A stretch of 64,000 nt of DNA from Pseudomonas capeferrum (GCF_000731675.1 NZ_JMIT01000001.1:2541714-2605713), one strand, 5' to 3'. Shown: positions 27,666-37,167, numbered from the stretch's first letter. Numbers and translations: made by a program. Notes: a model not told the origin generated them from the sequence alone.

Positions 27666-28541
27666 TCACGCCTTGTTGCCAAGCGGTACCTGAGCACGGC
27701 TGCCCAACCGGCTCAGCCACACCGACGCCAGAATCACTGCCCCGCCGATGAACAGCCGCCCTAGCGGCTCGTGCTGGTTCCAGATCAACAGGTTGAGCAA
27801 CAGCCCCACCGGCACATGCAGGTTGTTCATCACCGCCAGTGTCGCCCCGGAGACCAGGCACGCGCCCTTGTTCCACCAGTACAGGCCCAATGCAGTAGGG
27901 CACAGCCCGAGGAACAACAGCACCAGCCATTGCACATCGGTGCTCGGCAAGTGCTGGGCATTACCGAACAGCACAAACGCCGGCAACACCACGATCAAGG
28001 CCCCCAGGTAGAAGTAGCCGAAGCGCGTGTAGTGCGGCAGGTTGCTGGGGTTTCGGGCGACCAGATGGCGGTACAGCACCTGGCCGGCGGCATAGGTGAA
28101 GTTGGCCAGCTGCAGCAGCAGGAAGCCGATGAAGAACTCGCCGCTGATGCTGTCGAAGCGGATCACCGCGGCCCCGGCCACCGCCACCAGCGCCGCGAGC
28201 AACGCCCACGGGTTGAAACGCCGGTTCAAGGCGTCCTCGATCAAGGTGACGTGCAACGGCGTGAGGATGGTGAACAACAGCACTTCCGGCACGGTGAGCA
28301 CGCGAAAGCTCAGGTACAGGCACACATAGGTGATGCCGTACTGCAGCGCGCCGATCAGCAGCATCGAGCGCATGAAGCGCGGCTCGACCTGGCGCCAGCG
28401 GGTCAGCGGCAGAAACACCAGGCCCGCCAGCAGCACCCGCGCGAGCACGGCAAAGTAGCTGTCGACGTGCCCGGCCAGATACTCGCCGATCAAGCTGAAG
28501 GAAAACGCCTGGATCAGCGCGACGATAATCAGGTAGCCCAT
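27666..28541 (-). CDS. EamA/DMT family transporter
   Basis: A 291-residue exporter with ten hydrophobic segments and two EamA repeats. Pieces such as FSLIGEYLAGHVDSYFAVL, YGITYVCLYLSFRVLTVPEVLLFT and WNKGACLVSGATLAVMNNLHVP resemble the carboxylate/amino acid/amine group of the family. It is the third DMT exporter of the window; sequence between the three is clearly divergent, so they are not recent copies. An AGAGGCAACC leader precedes the ATG. Confidence 0.88.
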   Translation of the reverse strand: MGYLIIVALIQAFSFSLIGEYLAGHVDSYFAVLARVLLAGLVFLPLTRWRQVEPRFMRSMLLIGALQYGITYVCLYLSFRVLTVPEVLLFTILTPLHVTLIEDALNRRFNPWALLAALVAVAGAAVIRFDSISGEFFIGFLLLQLANFTYAAGQVLYRHLVARNPSNLPHYTRFGYFYLGALIVVLPAFVLFGNAQHLPSTDVQWLVLLFLGLCPTALGLYWWNKGACLVSGATLAVMNNLHVPVGLLLNLLIWNQHEPLGRLFIGGAVILASVWLSRLGSRAQVPLGNKA

Positions 28542-28777
28542 GGTTGCCTCTCGTGGATCAAGGCGGCGACCTTAGCGGGTTGCGGCCGCTGTGTTCAACC
28601 ATGAGGAATGTAGGGATGGCAGCGCGCGCGACCGTTCCGGTCCTAAAAGCAGACCGCCTTGGCCACGGTAAAATAGGTTCTTCACAGAATGTTGGGGAAG
28701 TGGGGCTGCTATGCGCTTGTCGGGAGATAGGGTGATGGCGGCTAGCTGCCTGTCTTGGATTTGGAGGTGGGGCGGAA

Positions 28778-28997
28778 ATCGAGCGCCGCCCGCGCGGCGC
28801 ATCGCGACGCAAGGCCTCTCCTACATTTGTTTCGGGCCAATTATGCCTGAGGTATTGGCGCGCGGCCCCTTGGTGCCCGCCTAAATATCGCGTCGTACTA
28901 ACAAAGCGGTCGCGCGCAAATGCCACAGGTCTCACTGGCCCGAAACAAATGTAGGAGCGGCCTTGCGTCGCGATGCGCCGCGCGGGCGGCGCTCGAT
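28778..28997. repeat. REP-flanked inverted repeat, about 220 bp
   Basis: The outer arms, 28778-28820 and 28955-28997, are complementary over more than 40 bases: each contains 'gagcgccgcccgcgcggcgc' and a REP half 'tcgcgacgcaaggcc'. They enclose a 134-base foldback element (28821-28954). The whole unit would fold as one very long hairpin. Confidence 0.8.
28821..28954. repeat. Dispersed foldback element, copy 1
   Basis: A 134-base element bounded by inverted 'ctacatttgtttcgggcca' ends. The two halves are themselves imperfect complements over about 50 bases. A second copy, in the opposite orientation and roughly 90% identical by eye, lies at 53901-54033. No coding potential is seen. It looks like a small palindromic, possibly transposase-dependent (MITE-like) repeat associated with REPs. 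Confidence 0.7.
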
Positions 28998-29074
28998 CTG
29001 ATAGGCGCTGAAAATGCCAAGCCAGGCACCTGGTGGCCCCGAATCCAATCTCCAGGCATCCACAACCTCCCCCC

Positions 29075-29101
29075 AAAAAAAAGCCCGGCCATTGGCCGGG
29101 C
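29075..29101 (-). terminator. Rho-independent terminator of azoR
   Basis: On the minus strand GCCCGGCCA-A-TGGCCGGGC is followed directly by eight T residues, 53 bases after the azoR stop. This is a textbook intrinsic terminator. Confidence 0.85.
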
Positions 29102-29153
29102 AGGTACACCCAAAGGAGCAAACAAGGTGTCAGGCTTGGGAATTCGTTGACGC

Positions 29154-29753
29154 TCAGGCCACCGCAGCCAGTTTGGCCTTGGCCTGGTTGAGGCCCTTCT
29201 CGAAGAAGTCGCCGCTCATGTTCAGGCCCTCGGCATGGATGAAGTTCACATCGTGAATGCCGATGAATGCCATCACCTGGCGCAGGTACGGTTCCTGATG
29301 GTCGCTGGTGGCGCCGGCATGAATACCGCCGCGGGCAGTCAGGACGATGGCGCGCTTGCCGGTCAGCAGGCCTTGCGGGCCGGTCGGGGTGTACTTGAAG
29401 GTGATGCCGGCGCGCAGTACATGGTCCAGCCAGGCCTTGAGGGTGCTGGGGATGGTGAAGTTGTACATCGGCGCGGCCATCACCAGCACGTCGGCCGCCA
29501 ACAGCTCATCGGTCAATTCGTTGGAGCGGGCCAGCGCGTCCAGTTCGGCGGCGCTGCGCTGCGCCTCGGGCTTCATCCAGCCACCGAGCAGGTTGGCATC
29601 CAGGTGGGGCACCGGGCTCACGGCCAGGTCACGTACGTTGATCTCGTCGGCCGGGTGGGCCGCCTGCCATTGCTGGATGAAGTCGCGGGTCAGCTGACGG
29701 GAAACGGAATCCTGCTGGCGGGCGCTGCTTTCGATGATCAGTACGCGGGACAT
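29154..29753 (-). CDS. azoR: FMN-dependent NADH-azoreductase
   Basis: A 199-residue flavodoxin-fold quinone/azo reductase. The FMN-binding start SRVLIIESSARQQDSVSRQL, the APMYNFTIPSTLKAWLDHVLRAGITF block (about 93-118) and LTARGGIH near residue 140 are characteristic. Such enzymes reduce quinones and azo compounds with NADH as electrophile-stress defence. An AGGCACCCC leader precedes the ATG. Two ATCGAT palindromes upstream hint at a regulator; a strong terminator follows. Confidence 0.92.
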   Translation of the reverse strand: MSRVLIIESSARQQDSVSRQLTRDFIQQWQAAHPADEINVRDLAVSPVPHLDANLLGGWMKPEAQRSAAELDALARSNELTDELLAADVLVMAAPMYNFTIPSTLKAWLDHVLRAGITFKYTPTGPQGLLTGKRAIVLTARGGIHAGATSDHQEPYLRQVMAFIGIHDVNFIHAEGLNMSGDFFEKGLNQAKAKLAAVA

Positions 29754-29812
29754 GGGGTGCCTCCATCGGCAAATAGGGTGCGATTCGATGGAGGTGAGAT
29801 TAAGGCTTGACC

Positions 29813-29854
29813 TATCGATAAAAAAGCGTAAAAAGTGGGTTCAATCAATCGATT
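29813..29854 (-). promoter_or_regulatory. Two ATCGAT palindromes upstream of azoR
   Basis: TATCGATA (29813-29820) and AATCGATT (29847-29854) are perfect 8-base palindromes with centres 34 bases apart, in the AT-rich region 60-100 bases before the azoR ATG. Azoreductase genes of Pseudomonas are often under LysR control at such sites; no regulator gene is directly divergent here, so the binder is unknown. Confidence 0.35.
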
Positions 29855-29862
29855 AATCAGTT

Positions 29863-30177
29863 TTATTCGGCCGCGCAGTTCACGCCGATCCGCAGCTTGA
29901 TGATCTGGCGATTGAACTTGGCGGTCACATCGACGCTTTTACCTGCCGGTACGTTCACCCGGCGCACCCGCGGCGCTTCCGGGCCGTTGCGGAACGTTAC
30001 CTTGCAGGCTGCCGGTACCTGCCCGTAGTTGTTGAGGGTGATGGCACCAATATCGTAGGCAGTGTCGTAGGCGGTGTAGTCGAGTTTGACCCCGTCCAGC
30101 TGCTTCTCCACATCGATGGGGTAAGCCATGGCCCCGAGGGGCAGGCACATCAGTATTGCCGCACAACATTTCTTCAT
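29863..30177 (-). CDS. Exported hypothetical protein
   Basis: A 104-residue protein with a signal peptide (1-18, ends AMA). The mature part has beta-rich stretches (GAITLNNYGQVPAACKVTFRNGPEAPRVRRVNVPAGKSVDVTAKF) and two cysteines (about 58 and 101) that could pair. I recall homologues in other pseudomonads, sometimes mislabelled as a kinase, but no function. It is divergent from a LysR gene with 48 bases between start codons. Confidence 0.75.
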   Translation of the reverse strand: MKKCCAAILMCLPLGAMAYPIDVEKQLDGVKLDYTAYDTAYDIGAITLNNYGQVPAACKVTFRNGPEAPRVRRVNVPAGKSVDVTAKFNRQIIKLRIGVNCAAE

Positions 30178-30225
30178 GGGGCGCTCTCCTTGGAAGAGCG
30201 CAGCTTAGGACAACAGGAGCGAAAC

Positions 30226-31149
30226 ATGAAAGCGCCGCGCGTAACCCTTGATCAGTGGCGAACCCTGCAAGCAGTGGTCGATCACGGGGGGTTTGCCCAG
30301 GCCGCCGAGGCACTGCACCGTTCGCAGTCATCGGTCAGCTACACCGTGGCACGCATGCAAGAGCAGCTCGGTGTACCGCTGCTGCGCATCGACGGGCGCA
30401 AGGCCGTGCTCACCGAAGCCGGCAACGTGCTGCTGCGCCGTTCGCGCCACCTGGTCAAGCAGGCCAGCCAGCTCGAAGACCTTGCCCATCACATGGAGCA
30501 AGGCTGGGAAGCCGAAGTGCGCGTGGTGGTCGATGCCGCCTACCCCAGCGCCCGGCTGGTACGTGCCTTGAGTGCATTCATGCCGCAGAGCCGTGGCTGC
30601 CGGGTGCGTCTGCGCGAAGAGGTGCTGTCGGGCGTCGAAGAAGTGCTGCGTGAAGGCATCGCCGACCTTGCCATCAGCAGCTACAGCATCGGCGGCTACC
30701 TGGGTGCCGAACTGAGCGCGGTGGAGTTCATCGCCGTTGCCCACCCCGAACACAGCCTGCACCGCCTCGGCCGGGACATCACCTTCCAGGACCTGGAAAG
30801 CCAGCTGCAGGTGGTGATCCGCGACTCCGGCCGCGCGCAACCGCTCGATGTCGGTTGGCTGGGTGCCGAGCAGCGCTGGACCGTCGGCAGCCTGGGCACC
30901 GCCACCACCTTCGTCAGCAGCGGCCTGGGCTTTGCCTGGTTGCCCCGGCACATGATCGAACGGGAGCTGCGCGAGGGGGTGCTCAAGGCGCTGCCGTTGG
31001 ACCAGGGTGGCAGCCGCCACCCACTGTTCTACCTTTATTCGAGCAAAGAGAAGACCCTGGGCCCGGCCACGCAGATTCTCATCGACCTGCTGCGCAACTT
31101 CGACACCGCGCCCCTGGACGTGCCCTTCGCAGCCCCCCCGCAAGCCTGA
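30226..31149 (+). CDS. LysR family transcriptional regulator
   Basis: A 307-residue LysR regulator. The HTH spans about 5-65 (QWRTLQAVVDHGGFAQAAEALHRSQSSVSYTVARMQEQLG) and the effector domain about 92-295. The ATG at 30226 follows AGGAGCGAAAC, a strong ribosome-binding site. The next gene, an alpha/beta hydrolase, starts 13 bases after its stop, so regulator, hydrolase and cyclophilin may form one transcript. The divergent exported protein is another possible target. Confidence 0.87.
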   Translation: MKAPRVTLDQWRTLQAVVDHGGFAQAAEALHRSQSSVSYTVARMQEQLGVPLLRIDGRKAVLTEAGNVLLRRSRHLVKQASQLEDLAHHMEQGWEAEVRVVVDAAYPSARLVRALSAFMPQSRGCRVRLREEVLSGVEEVLREGIADLAISSYSIGGYLGAELSAVEFIAVAHPEHSLHRLGRDITFQDLESQLQVVIRDSGRAQPLDVGWLGAEQRWTVGSLGTATTFVSSGLGFAWLPRHMIERELREGVLKALPLDQGGSRHPLFYLYSSKEKTLGPATQILIDLLRNFDTAPLDVPFAAPPQA

Positions 31150-31162
31150 GAGGACCGCGCCC

Positions 31163-31975
31163 ATGGCCTATTTCGAACACGAAGGATGCTTGCTGCATTA
31201 CGAGCAATATGGCCAGGGCGAACCCTTGGTGCTGCTGCATGGCCTGGGCTCCAGCTGCCAGGACTGGGAGCTGCAGATACCCCTGCTGAGCCATCACTAC
31301 CGGGTGATTGCCATGGACATCCGCGGCCACGGCCGCTCCGACAAGCCCCGCGACGGCTACCAGATCGCCACCTTCAGCGAAGACCTGCTGGCTTTGCTCG
31401 AACACTTGCAGACCGGCCCGGTGCACTTCGTCGGCCTGTCGATGGGCGGCATGGTCGGTTTCCAGTTCGCCGTCGACCACCCGCAGTGGCTGCGCAGCCT
31501 GTGCATTGTCAACAGCGCCCCCGAGGTCAAGCGCCGCACCCGCAGTGACTGGGCCTGGTGGGCCAAGCGTTGGGGCCTGGCACGCCTGCTCAGTGTCGAG
31601 ACCGTTGGCAAAGGGCTGGCCGAACGGCTATTCCCCAAGCCCGGGCAAGCCGACCTGCGCCAGAAGATGGCCCAGCGCTGGGCACGCAACGACAAGCGCG
31701 CCTACCTCAAGAGCTTCGACGCCATCGTCGACTGGGGCGTGCAGGAACGCATCGGGCAAATCCGCTGTCCCACGCTGGTGATCGCCGCCGACCACGATTA
31801 CACGCCGATACAACTCAAAGAGCGCTACGTCGCCCTGATGCCCCAGGCCAGGCTGGTAGTCATCGACGATTCCCGGCACGCTACGCCCCTCGATCAACCC
31901 GAGGTCTTCAACCAGACCCTGCTGCAGTTCCTTGCAGCCGCTTCCACCTCTCAAGGATCTTTGAGCCCATGCTGA
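31163..31975 (+). CDS. Alpha/beta hydrolase
   Basis: A 270-residue hydrolase of the 3-oxoadipate enol-lactonase/esterase type. The oxyanion strand reads [14 protein letters not shown] (about 23-36), the nucleophile elbow is GLSMGG near residue 94, and the catalytic His lies in [11 protein letters not shown] near 240. The substrate is not evident. Its stop overlaps the start of the cyclophilin gene by seven bases (ATGCTGA), which implies translational coupling. Confidence 0.87.
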   Translation: MAYFEHEGCLLHYEQYGQGEPLVLLHGLGSSCQDWELQIPLLSHHYRVIAMDIRGHGRSDKPRDGYQIATFSEDLLALLEHLQTGPVHFVGLSMGGMVGFQFAVDHPQWLRSLCIVNSAPEVKRRTRSDWAWWAKRWGLARLLSVETVGKGLAERLFPKPGQADLRQKMAQRWARNDKRAYLKSFDAIVDWGVQERIGQIRCPTLVIAADHDYTPIQLKERYVALMPQARLVVIDDSRHATPLDQPEVFNQTLLQFLAAASTSQGSLSPC

Positions 31976-32526
31976 AAAAACTCCTGCTCACCGCCTGCTC
32001 GGTTGCCTTCGCCACCAGCGTCATGGCGTCCGACAAGACCCCTCACGTATTGCTGGACACCAGCTTCGGTCAGGTCGAAATCGAGTTGAATGCCGAAAAG
32101 GCGCCGATCAGTACCAAGAACTTCCTCCAGTACGTCGACAGCGGTTTCTACAACAACACCATCTTCCACCGCGTGATCCCGGGCTTCATGGTTCAGGGCG
32201 GCGGTTTTACCGATCGGATGGCGCAGAAAGACACCCAGGCCCCAATCCGTAACGAGGCCAGCAACGGCCTGCTGAACACCCGCGGCACCCTGTCCATGGC
32301 CCGCACTTCGGACCCGAACTCGGCCACCAGCCAGTTCTTCATCAACGTGGCCGATAACGACTTCCTCAACCCGGGCCGTGACCGCGGCTATGCGGTGTTC
32401 GGCAAGGTGACCAAAGGCATGGAAGTGGTCGACCAGATCGTCAACTCACCGACCACTGTCAAGAACGGTATGCGCGACGTGCCGGCCGATCCGGTCTACA
32501 TCAAGTCCGCCAAACGCATCGACTGA
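31969..32526 (+). CDS. ppiA: Periplasmic peptidyl-prolyl cis-trans isomerase (cyclophilin)
   Basis: A 185-residue cyclophilin with a signal peptide (1-20, ends VMA). The active-site segments [39 protein letters not shown] and [18 protein letters not shown] are all present, including the catalytic Arg and Phe. It helps proteins fold in the periplasm. The start codon lies inside the end of the upstream hydrolase gene. Confidence 0.93.
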   Translation: MLKKLLLTACSVAFATSVMASDKTPHVLLDTSFGQVEIELNAEKAPISTKNFLQYVDSGFYNNTIFHRVIPGFMVQGGGFTDRMAQKDTQAPIRNEASNGLLNTRGTLSMARTSDPNSATSQFFINVADNDFLNPGRDRGYAVFGKVTKGMEVVDQIVNSPTTVKNGMRDVPADPVYIKSAKRID

Positions 32527-32588
32527 CCGCAGGCTTCACAGGGATGTGAAACCGCCTGAGGGTCGGACGAACAGGAGTGTTGTCACCC

Positions 32589-34421
32589 ATGCTGTACCGC
32601 CGTTTCGAAAGACTGATCGATATTTTCCGTGAGGCACCGAGCGAAGCGCCGCCGAGCACGGTGTGGCCGTTCTACCTGTATTACCTGCGCCAGGTCTGGC
32701 CCAGCTTTGTCGCCCTGCTGGTGGTAGGGCTGATTGCCTCGCTGATCGAAGTGGCGATGTTCAGCTACCTGAGCCGCATCATCGACCTGGCCCAGGGCAC
32801 GCCCAATGCCAACTTCTTCAGCGAGCACAGCGGTGAGCTGATCTGGATGCTGGTGGTGGTGCTACTGTTACGCCCGCTGTTCTTCGGCCTGCACGACCTG
32901 CTGGTGCACCAGACCATCAACCCGGGCATGACCAGCATGATTCGCTGGCAAAACCACACCTATGTGCTCAAACAGAGCCTGAATTTCTTCCAGAGCGATT
33001 TCGCCGGGCGCATTGCCCAGCGCATCATGCAGACCGGCAACTCGCTGCGTGATTCGGCGGTACAGGCGGTGGATGCGCTGTGGCACGTCCTGATCTACGC
33101 CGTCAGTGCACTGGTGCTGTTCGCCGAGGCCGACTGGCGCCTGATGCTGCCGCTGCTGGCGTGGATCGCCTGCTACATCGGCGCGCTGTTCTACTTCGTG
33201 CCCCGGGTCAAGGCGCGCTCGGTGATTTCGTCCGACGCACGCTCCAAGCTGATGGGGCGCATCGTCGACGGCTACACCAACATCGCCACCCTGAAGCTGT
33301 TCGCCCACACCGACTACGAGCAGCAGTACGCCCGCGAGGCGATCCGCGAACAGACCGAGAAAACCCAGCTGGCCTCCCGCGTCATCACCAGCATGGACGT
33401 GGTCATCACCACCCTCAACGGCTTGCTGGTGGTCGGCACCACGGGCCTGGCGCTGTGGCTGTGGAGCCAGTCGCTGATCACCGTGGGCGCAATCGCCCTG
33501 ACCACCGGCCTGGTGATCCGCATCGTCAACATGTCGGGCTGGATCATGTGGGTGGTCAACGGCATCTTCGAGAACATCGGCATGGTCCAGGACGGCCTGC
33601 AGACCATCGCCCAGCCGGTCACCGTCACCGACAAGCCCAATGCGCCTGCACTGAAGGTAAGCCGTGGCGCGGTGCACTTCGACGACGTGGACTTCCACTA
33701 CGGCAAGGCCAGCAACGTGATCGAGGGGCTCAACCTGGACATTCGCCCGGGCGAGAAGATTGGCCTGATCGGCCCGTCAGGCGCGGGCAAATCGACCCTG
33801 GTCAACCTGCTGCTACGCCTGTACGACGTGCAGGGCGGGCGCATCCTGATCGATGGCCAGGACATCGCCGAAGTGAGCCAGGCCAGCCTGCGCGCACAAA
33901 TCGGCATGATCACCCAGGACACCTCGCTGTTGCACCGCTCGATCCGTGACAACTTGCTGTACGGCCGCCCCGAGGCCAGCGAAGCGGCACTGCACGAAGC
34001 GGTGCGCCGCGCCCGCGCCGACGAGTTCATACCACAGCTGTCCGACGCCCAGGGGCGTACCGGCTTCGATGCCCATGTGGGCGAGCGTGGGGTCAAGCTG
34101 TCTGGCGGCCAGCGCCAACGTATCGCCATTGCGCGGGTGCTGCTGAAGAATGCACCGATCCTGATCATGGACGAGGCCACCTCGGCGCTGGACTCGGAGG
34201 TCGAGGCAGCGATCCAGGAAAGCCTGGAGACCCTGATGCAAGGCAAGACGGTAATCGCTATCGCGCACCGGCTTTCAACCATTGCCCGGATGGACCGCCT
34301 GGTAGTGCTGGACAAGGGGCATATCGTCGAAAGCGGCAGCCACAGTGAACTGCTGGCGCAACAAGGGTTGTATGCGCGGTTGTGGCATCACCAGACCGGG
34401 GGGTTCGTCGGGGTGGATTGA
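32589..34421 (+). CDS. ABC transporter, fused permease/ATPase
   Basis: A 610-residue half-transporter of the MsbA/LmrA exporter type. The membrane domain (about 35-330) has six predicted helices; the ATPase domain (about 345-600) shows Walker A GPSGAGKST, Q-loop, signature LSGGQRQRIAIARVLL, Walker B ILIMDEATSALDS and the H-loop AHRLST. It should work as a homodimer; the cargo is unknown. An AGGAG site lies upstream of the ATG at 32589; in-frame TTG and GTG codons just before it are less likely starts. Confidence 0.9.
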   Translation: MLYRRFERLIDIFREAPSEAPPSTVWPFYLYYLRQVWPSFVALLVVGLIASLIEVAMFSYLSRIIDLAQGTPNANFFSEHSGELIWMLVVVLLLRPLFFGLHDLLVHQTINPGMTSMIRWQNHTYVLKQSLNFFQSDFAGRIAQRIMQTGNSLRDSAVQAVDALWHVLIYAVSALVLFAEADWRLMLPLLAWIACYIGALFYFVPRVKARSVISSDARSKLMGRIVDGYTNIATLKLFAHTDYEQQYAREAIREQTEKTQLASRVITSMDVVITTLNGLLVVGTTGLALWLWSQSLITVGAIALTTGLVIRIVNMSGWIMWVVNGIFENIGMVQDGLQTIAQPVTVTDKPNAPALKVSRGAVHFDDVDFHYGKASNVIEGLNLDIRPGEKIGLIGPSGAGKSTLVNLLLRLYDVQGGRILIDGQDIAEVSQASLRAQIGMITQDTSLLHRSIRDNLLYGRPEASEAALHEAVRRARADEFIPQLSDAQGRTGFDAHVGERGVKLSGGQRQRIAIARVLLKNAPILIMDEATSALDSEVEAAIQESLETLMQGKTVIAIAHRLSTIARMDRLVVLDKGHIVESGSHSELLAQQGLYARLWHHQTGGFVGVD

Positions 34422-34448
34422 GCCCGGCCGGTGCAGCCGAGGCAGGTT

Positions 34449-35576
34449 TCAATCCCTGCGGTAGGGCAACATCCCCCGCGCCTCCTCGGCATACCCCTGC
34501 ACCCCTTCGCGCTCCTGCAACAAGAACCCCTCGACCGCCCGCCGCAACCCCGGGTGCAACAGGTAATGCCACGACCGCGTCAGCACCGGCTCGAACCCAC
34601 GGATCAGCTTGTGCTCGCCCTGGGCCCCCGCATCAAAGCGCTGCAAGCCTTCAGCAATGGCAAAGTCCATGCCCTGGTAGAAGCAGGTCTCGAAGTGCAG
34701 CCGGTCGAATTCATCCAGGCACCCCCAGTAACGGCCATACAGGCTGTCGTCGCCCACCAGGCTCAGGGCCATGGCCACGTCACGCCCACCCTGCCTCGCC
34801 ATCACCACCCGCAGTGCCTCGGGCATGCGCTCGGCCAGCAGGCTGAAGAATTCACGGGTCAGGTACGGGGCGCGCCTGCGTACCGCATACGTGTTGGCGT
34901 AGCACAGGTAGACAAAATCCCACTGCGCCTCCGTCAGTTGCTCCCCCCGGTACCACTGGAAGTCGATGCCCTGCCCGGCCACCTGTTCGCGCTCCTTGCG
35001 CATCTGCTTGCGCTTGCGCGAGCTGAGCGTGTCGAGGAAATCCTGGAAGTCTCGATAACCGCGGTTACGCCAGTGAAACTGGCAACCAAGGCGCTCCATC
35101 CAGCCTGGCAAGCTGGCCATCTGTTGGTCCAGGGCCGGGTCGGTGAAGTTGATGTGCGCACCAGAAAGCCCGCCCTTGCCCAGGTATTCGGGTAGCGCTT
35201 GCAACACCAGCAGGCCGTCGGCGGGGTCGGCAGCCAGCAGGCGCGGGCCGCTGACCGGGCTGAACGGCACCGCGCCGAGCAACTTGGGGTAATAGGCGAT
35301 GCCTGCCCGCTCACAGGCATCGGCCCAGCCGTGGTCGAACACATACTCGCCAAACGAATGCCACTTGCGGTAGGCCGGCATGACCGCGCGCACCTGCCCT
35401 TCCCGTTCCAGCACCAAGTGCTCGGCCGCCCAGCCGGTCGACGGTGCAACGCTGGCGCTGTCCTCCAGCGCAGTGAGGAAGGCGTGGCGCAGAAACGGCT
35501 GGCCAGCGGGCACCAGGGCATCCCAGGTGGCCGCCGGAAGATCACGCAGATGAGCAAGGCTGTACAGGCTGGTCAC
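34449..35576 (-). CDS. FemAB/GNAT-like protein (DUF482)
   Basis: A 375-residue protein of the DUF482 'peptidoglycan biosynthesis/recognition' group with a GNAT-like fold. Characteristic stretches are PAGQPFLRHAFLTALEDS, NFTDPALDQQM, RNRGYRDFQDFLDTLSSRKRKQMRKERE and YGRYWGCLDEFDRLHFETCFYQGMDFAI. The GTG at 35576 opens the conserved start TSLYSLAHLRDLPAATWDAL and has a GCGAG site; an upstream ATG at 35630 would add 18 residues. The biochemical activity is unknown. Confidence 0.82.
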   Translation of the reverse strand: MTSLYSLAHLRDLPAATWDALVPAGQPFLRHAFLTALEDSASVAPSTGWAAEHLVLEREGQVRAVMPAYRKWHSFGEYVFDHGWADACERAGIAYYPKLLGAVPFSPVSGPRLLAADPADGLLVLQALPEYLGKGGLSGAHINFTDPALDQQMASLPGWMERLGCQFHWRNRGYRDFQDFLDTLSSRKRKQMRKEREQVAGQGIDFQWYRGEQLTEAQWDFVYLCYANTYAVRRRAPYLTREFFSLLAERMPEALRVVMARQGGRDVAMALSLVGDDSLYGRYWGCLDEFDRLHFETCFYQGMDFAIAEGLQRFDAGAQGEHKLIRGFEPVLTRSWHYLLHPGLRRAVEGFLLQEREGVQGYAEEARGMLPYRRD

Positions 35577-35838
35577 GGTTTCGACTCGCTTTCTTGAGGC
35601 GCTCAGTATCCCGGAAGAAGGGCCCATCACTCAAATGACGATCGCCCGGCCAACTCATTCATGCCCGATGGCTTAACAACAGTGCCACTAATTCGACATT
35701 AATCTGTAATCCCCCCTCGCAATACTTGCGCCTGTTTTCCGGAACCCCAGAACCTGTCTATTCAGGCCCTTTCCGAAGACATGCCAACACAGGGGCGGGC
35801 GCTGAGCCTCCCCCATTTTTTTCAGTAGGGAGAACCTT

Positions 35839-37083
35839 ATGCGTCTTGTTTCCACACTTACCGGAGTGAGCCTCACCGGCATGATGCTGGCTCTGAGTAC
35901 TCCGGCCAGTGCTGCTGTCGACGCCAAGTTGCTCGAAATGCTCCGCGCCAATGGCTCGATCAACCAGGCGCAGTACAACGAACTGCAAGGCGATCTGGCA
36001 AAAGAGACCAAGGAAAAGGCCGACCAGAAAGCTCAGTCCGAACGTATGAGTTCCTTTGAACAGAAAGTGGCATGGGCCGCCAAGACCCAGATCAAGGGTG
36101 ATGTGCGCCTGCGCTACGAAGACGTCAACGTCGACGAGCCGAACAGCAGCAGCGGCAACCAGGACCGCCAGCGCGTTCGTGCCCGTGTCGGCTTCTACAG
36201 CGAGATCAACCCGCAAGTCGATGCCGGCGTACGCATCGCCACCGGCAGCAGCGCCGACCGTCGCTCCACCAACCAGAGCCTTGACAACTACTTCGACAAG
36301 AAGTCGCTGTGGGTCGACCTGGCCTACCTCGACTGGCACCCGATGGCGGTGCCGAACCTGCACCTGATCGGCGGCAAGATGCCCCAGCCATGGGTGAGCA
36401 TGGGCGATATCATCTGGGACAGCGATATCAACCCCGAAGGCGTAGCAGCGACTTACAAGGCCGACCTGGGCGGCGCCGAAGTGTTCGCCAGTGCGGGCCA
36501 GTACACCCTCAAGGACAACGTCGACGGCGACGGTGTGCAGTACAAGCATGACGCGCAGGTCTACCACGGCCAGCTGGGTGCCAAGTTCGCCCCCGCCGAC
36601 GTGCTGAAGGTCACCGTGGGTGCGAGCATCTATGGCTACGACAACGACAAGGAAGCGGCCATTCTGCAGTCGTTCGGCAACACCACCAACGAGTTCAACC
36701 TGGTGGAAGGCTTCGGCCAGCTGGACTTCACCGGCTTCGCCATCCCGCTGTCGGCCTACGGCCAGTACGTGAAAAACACCGAGAGCACCGACGGTGAAGA
36801 CCAGGCCTGGCTGGCCGGTCTGAAGACCAAGGTTGGCGCCTGGAGCCTGGACTACAACTACCGTGATGTTCAGCGCAACGCTGTGGTCAGCCTGTTCACC
36901 GACTCCGACTTCGGCAACGGCTTCACCGGTTCGCGCGGGCACAAGTTCAAGGTCGGTTACGAAATCGACAAGAACTTCTCGCTGGGCGCTGCTTACCTGA
37001 TGGCCAAGACCGATCTGTCGCAGTTGCCGAACAGCAATGCGGATGTCGATACGCTGCAGGTCGACCTGGAAGCCAAGTTCTAA
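35839..37083 (+). CDS. Putative outer-membrane porin (Porin_5-like)
   Basis: A 414-residue exported protein with a signal peptide (1-25, SAA). A short coiled region (LLEMLRANGSINQAQYNELQGDLAKETKEKADQKAQ, about 30-65) precedes a beta-barrel with alternating strands such as IKGDVRLRYEDVNVD, and a terminal phenylalanine (DLEAKF), the usual outer-membrane insertion signal. It matches the 'putative porin' family common in Pseudomonas; the solute is unknown. A hairpin terminator follows 25 bases after the stop. Confidence 0.87.
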   Translation: MRLVSTLTGVSLTGMMLALSTPASAAVDAKLLEMLRANGSINQAQYNELQGDLAKETKEKADQKAQSERMSSFEQKVAWAAKTQIKGDVRLRYEDVNVDEPNSSSGNQDRQRVRARVGFYSEINPQVDAGVRIATGSSADRRSTNQSLDNYFDKKSLWVDLAYLDWHPMAVPNLHLIGGKMPQPWVSMGDIIWDSDINPEGVAATYKADLGGAEVFASAGQYTLKDNVDGDGVQYKHDAQVYHGQLGAKFAPADVLKVTVGASIYGYDNDKEAAILQSFGNTTNEFNLVEGFGQLDFTGFAIPLSAYGQYVKNTESTDGEDQAWLAGLKTKVGAWSLDYNYRDVQRNAVVSLFTDSDFGNGFTGSRGHKFKVGYEIDKNFSLGAAYLMAKTDLSQLPNSNADVDTLQVDLEAKF

Positions 37084-37107
37084 GCAACCGCTTCTCTGTT
37101 TCACTCA

Positions 37108-37150
37108 AGGCGGGAAATGCCGACCCCATCCGGCATTTCCTGCCTTTTTT
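37108..37150 (+). terminator. Rho-independent terminator of the porin gene
   Basis: The arms AGGCGGGAAATGCCG and CGGCATTTCCTGCCT pair almost perfectly around a short loop and are followed by six T residues, starting 25 bases after the porin stop. Confidence 0.85.
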
Positions 37151-37167
37151 CGTCTGCCAGAAATGCG

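Larger units (their letters stand above)
28542..29073. other. Gene-free region holding a REP-flanked hairpin element
   Basis: About 530 bases with no supported gene. Bases 28560-28770 show no clear feature apart from the start region of the DMT gene. From 28778 to 28997 a large inverted repeat (outer REP arms plus an inner foldback element) takes over; see the separate entries. Confidence 0.6.

Noticed and set aside
28800..28960. A CRISPR array or tRNA in the inverted repeat region
   Set aside because: There are no regularly spaced direct repeats and no cloverleaf; the structure is a nested inverted repeat.
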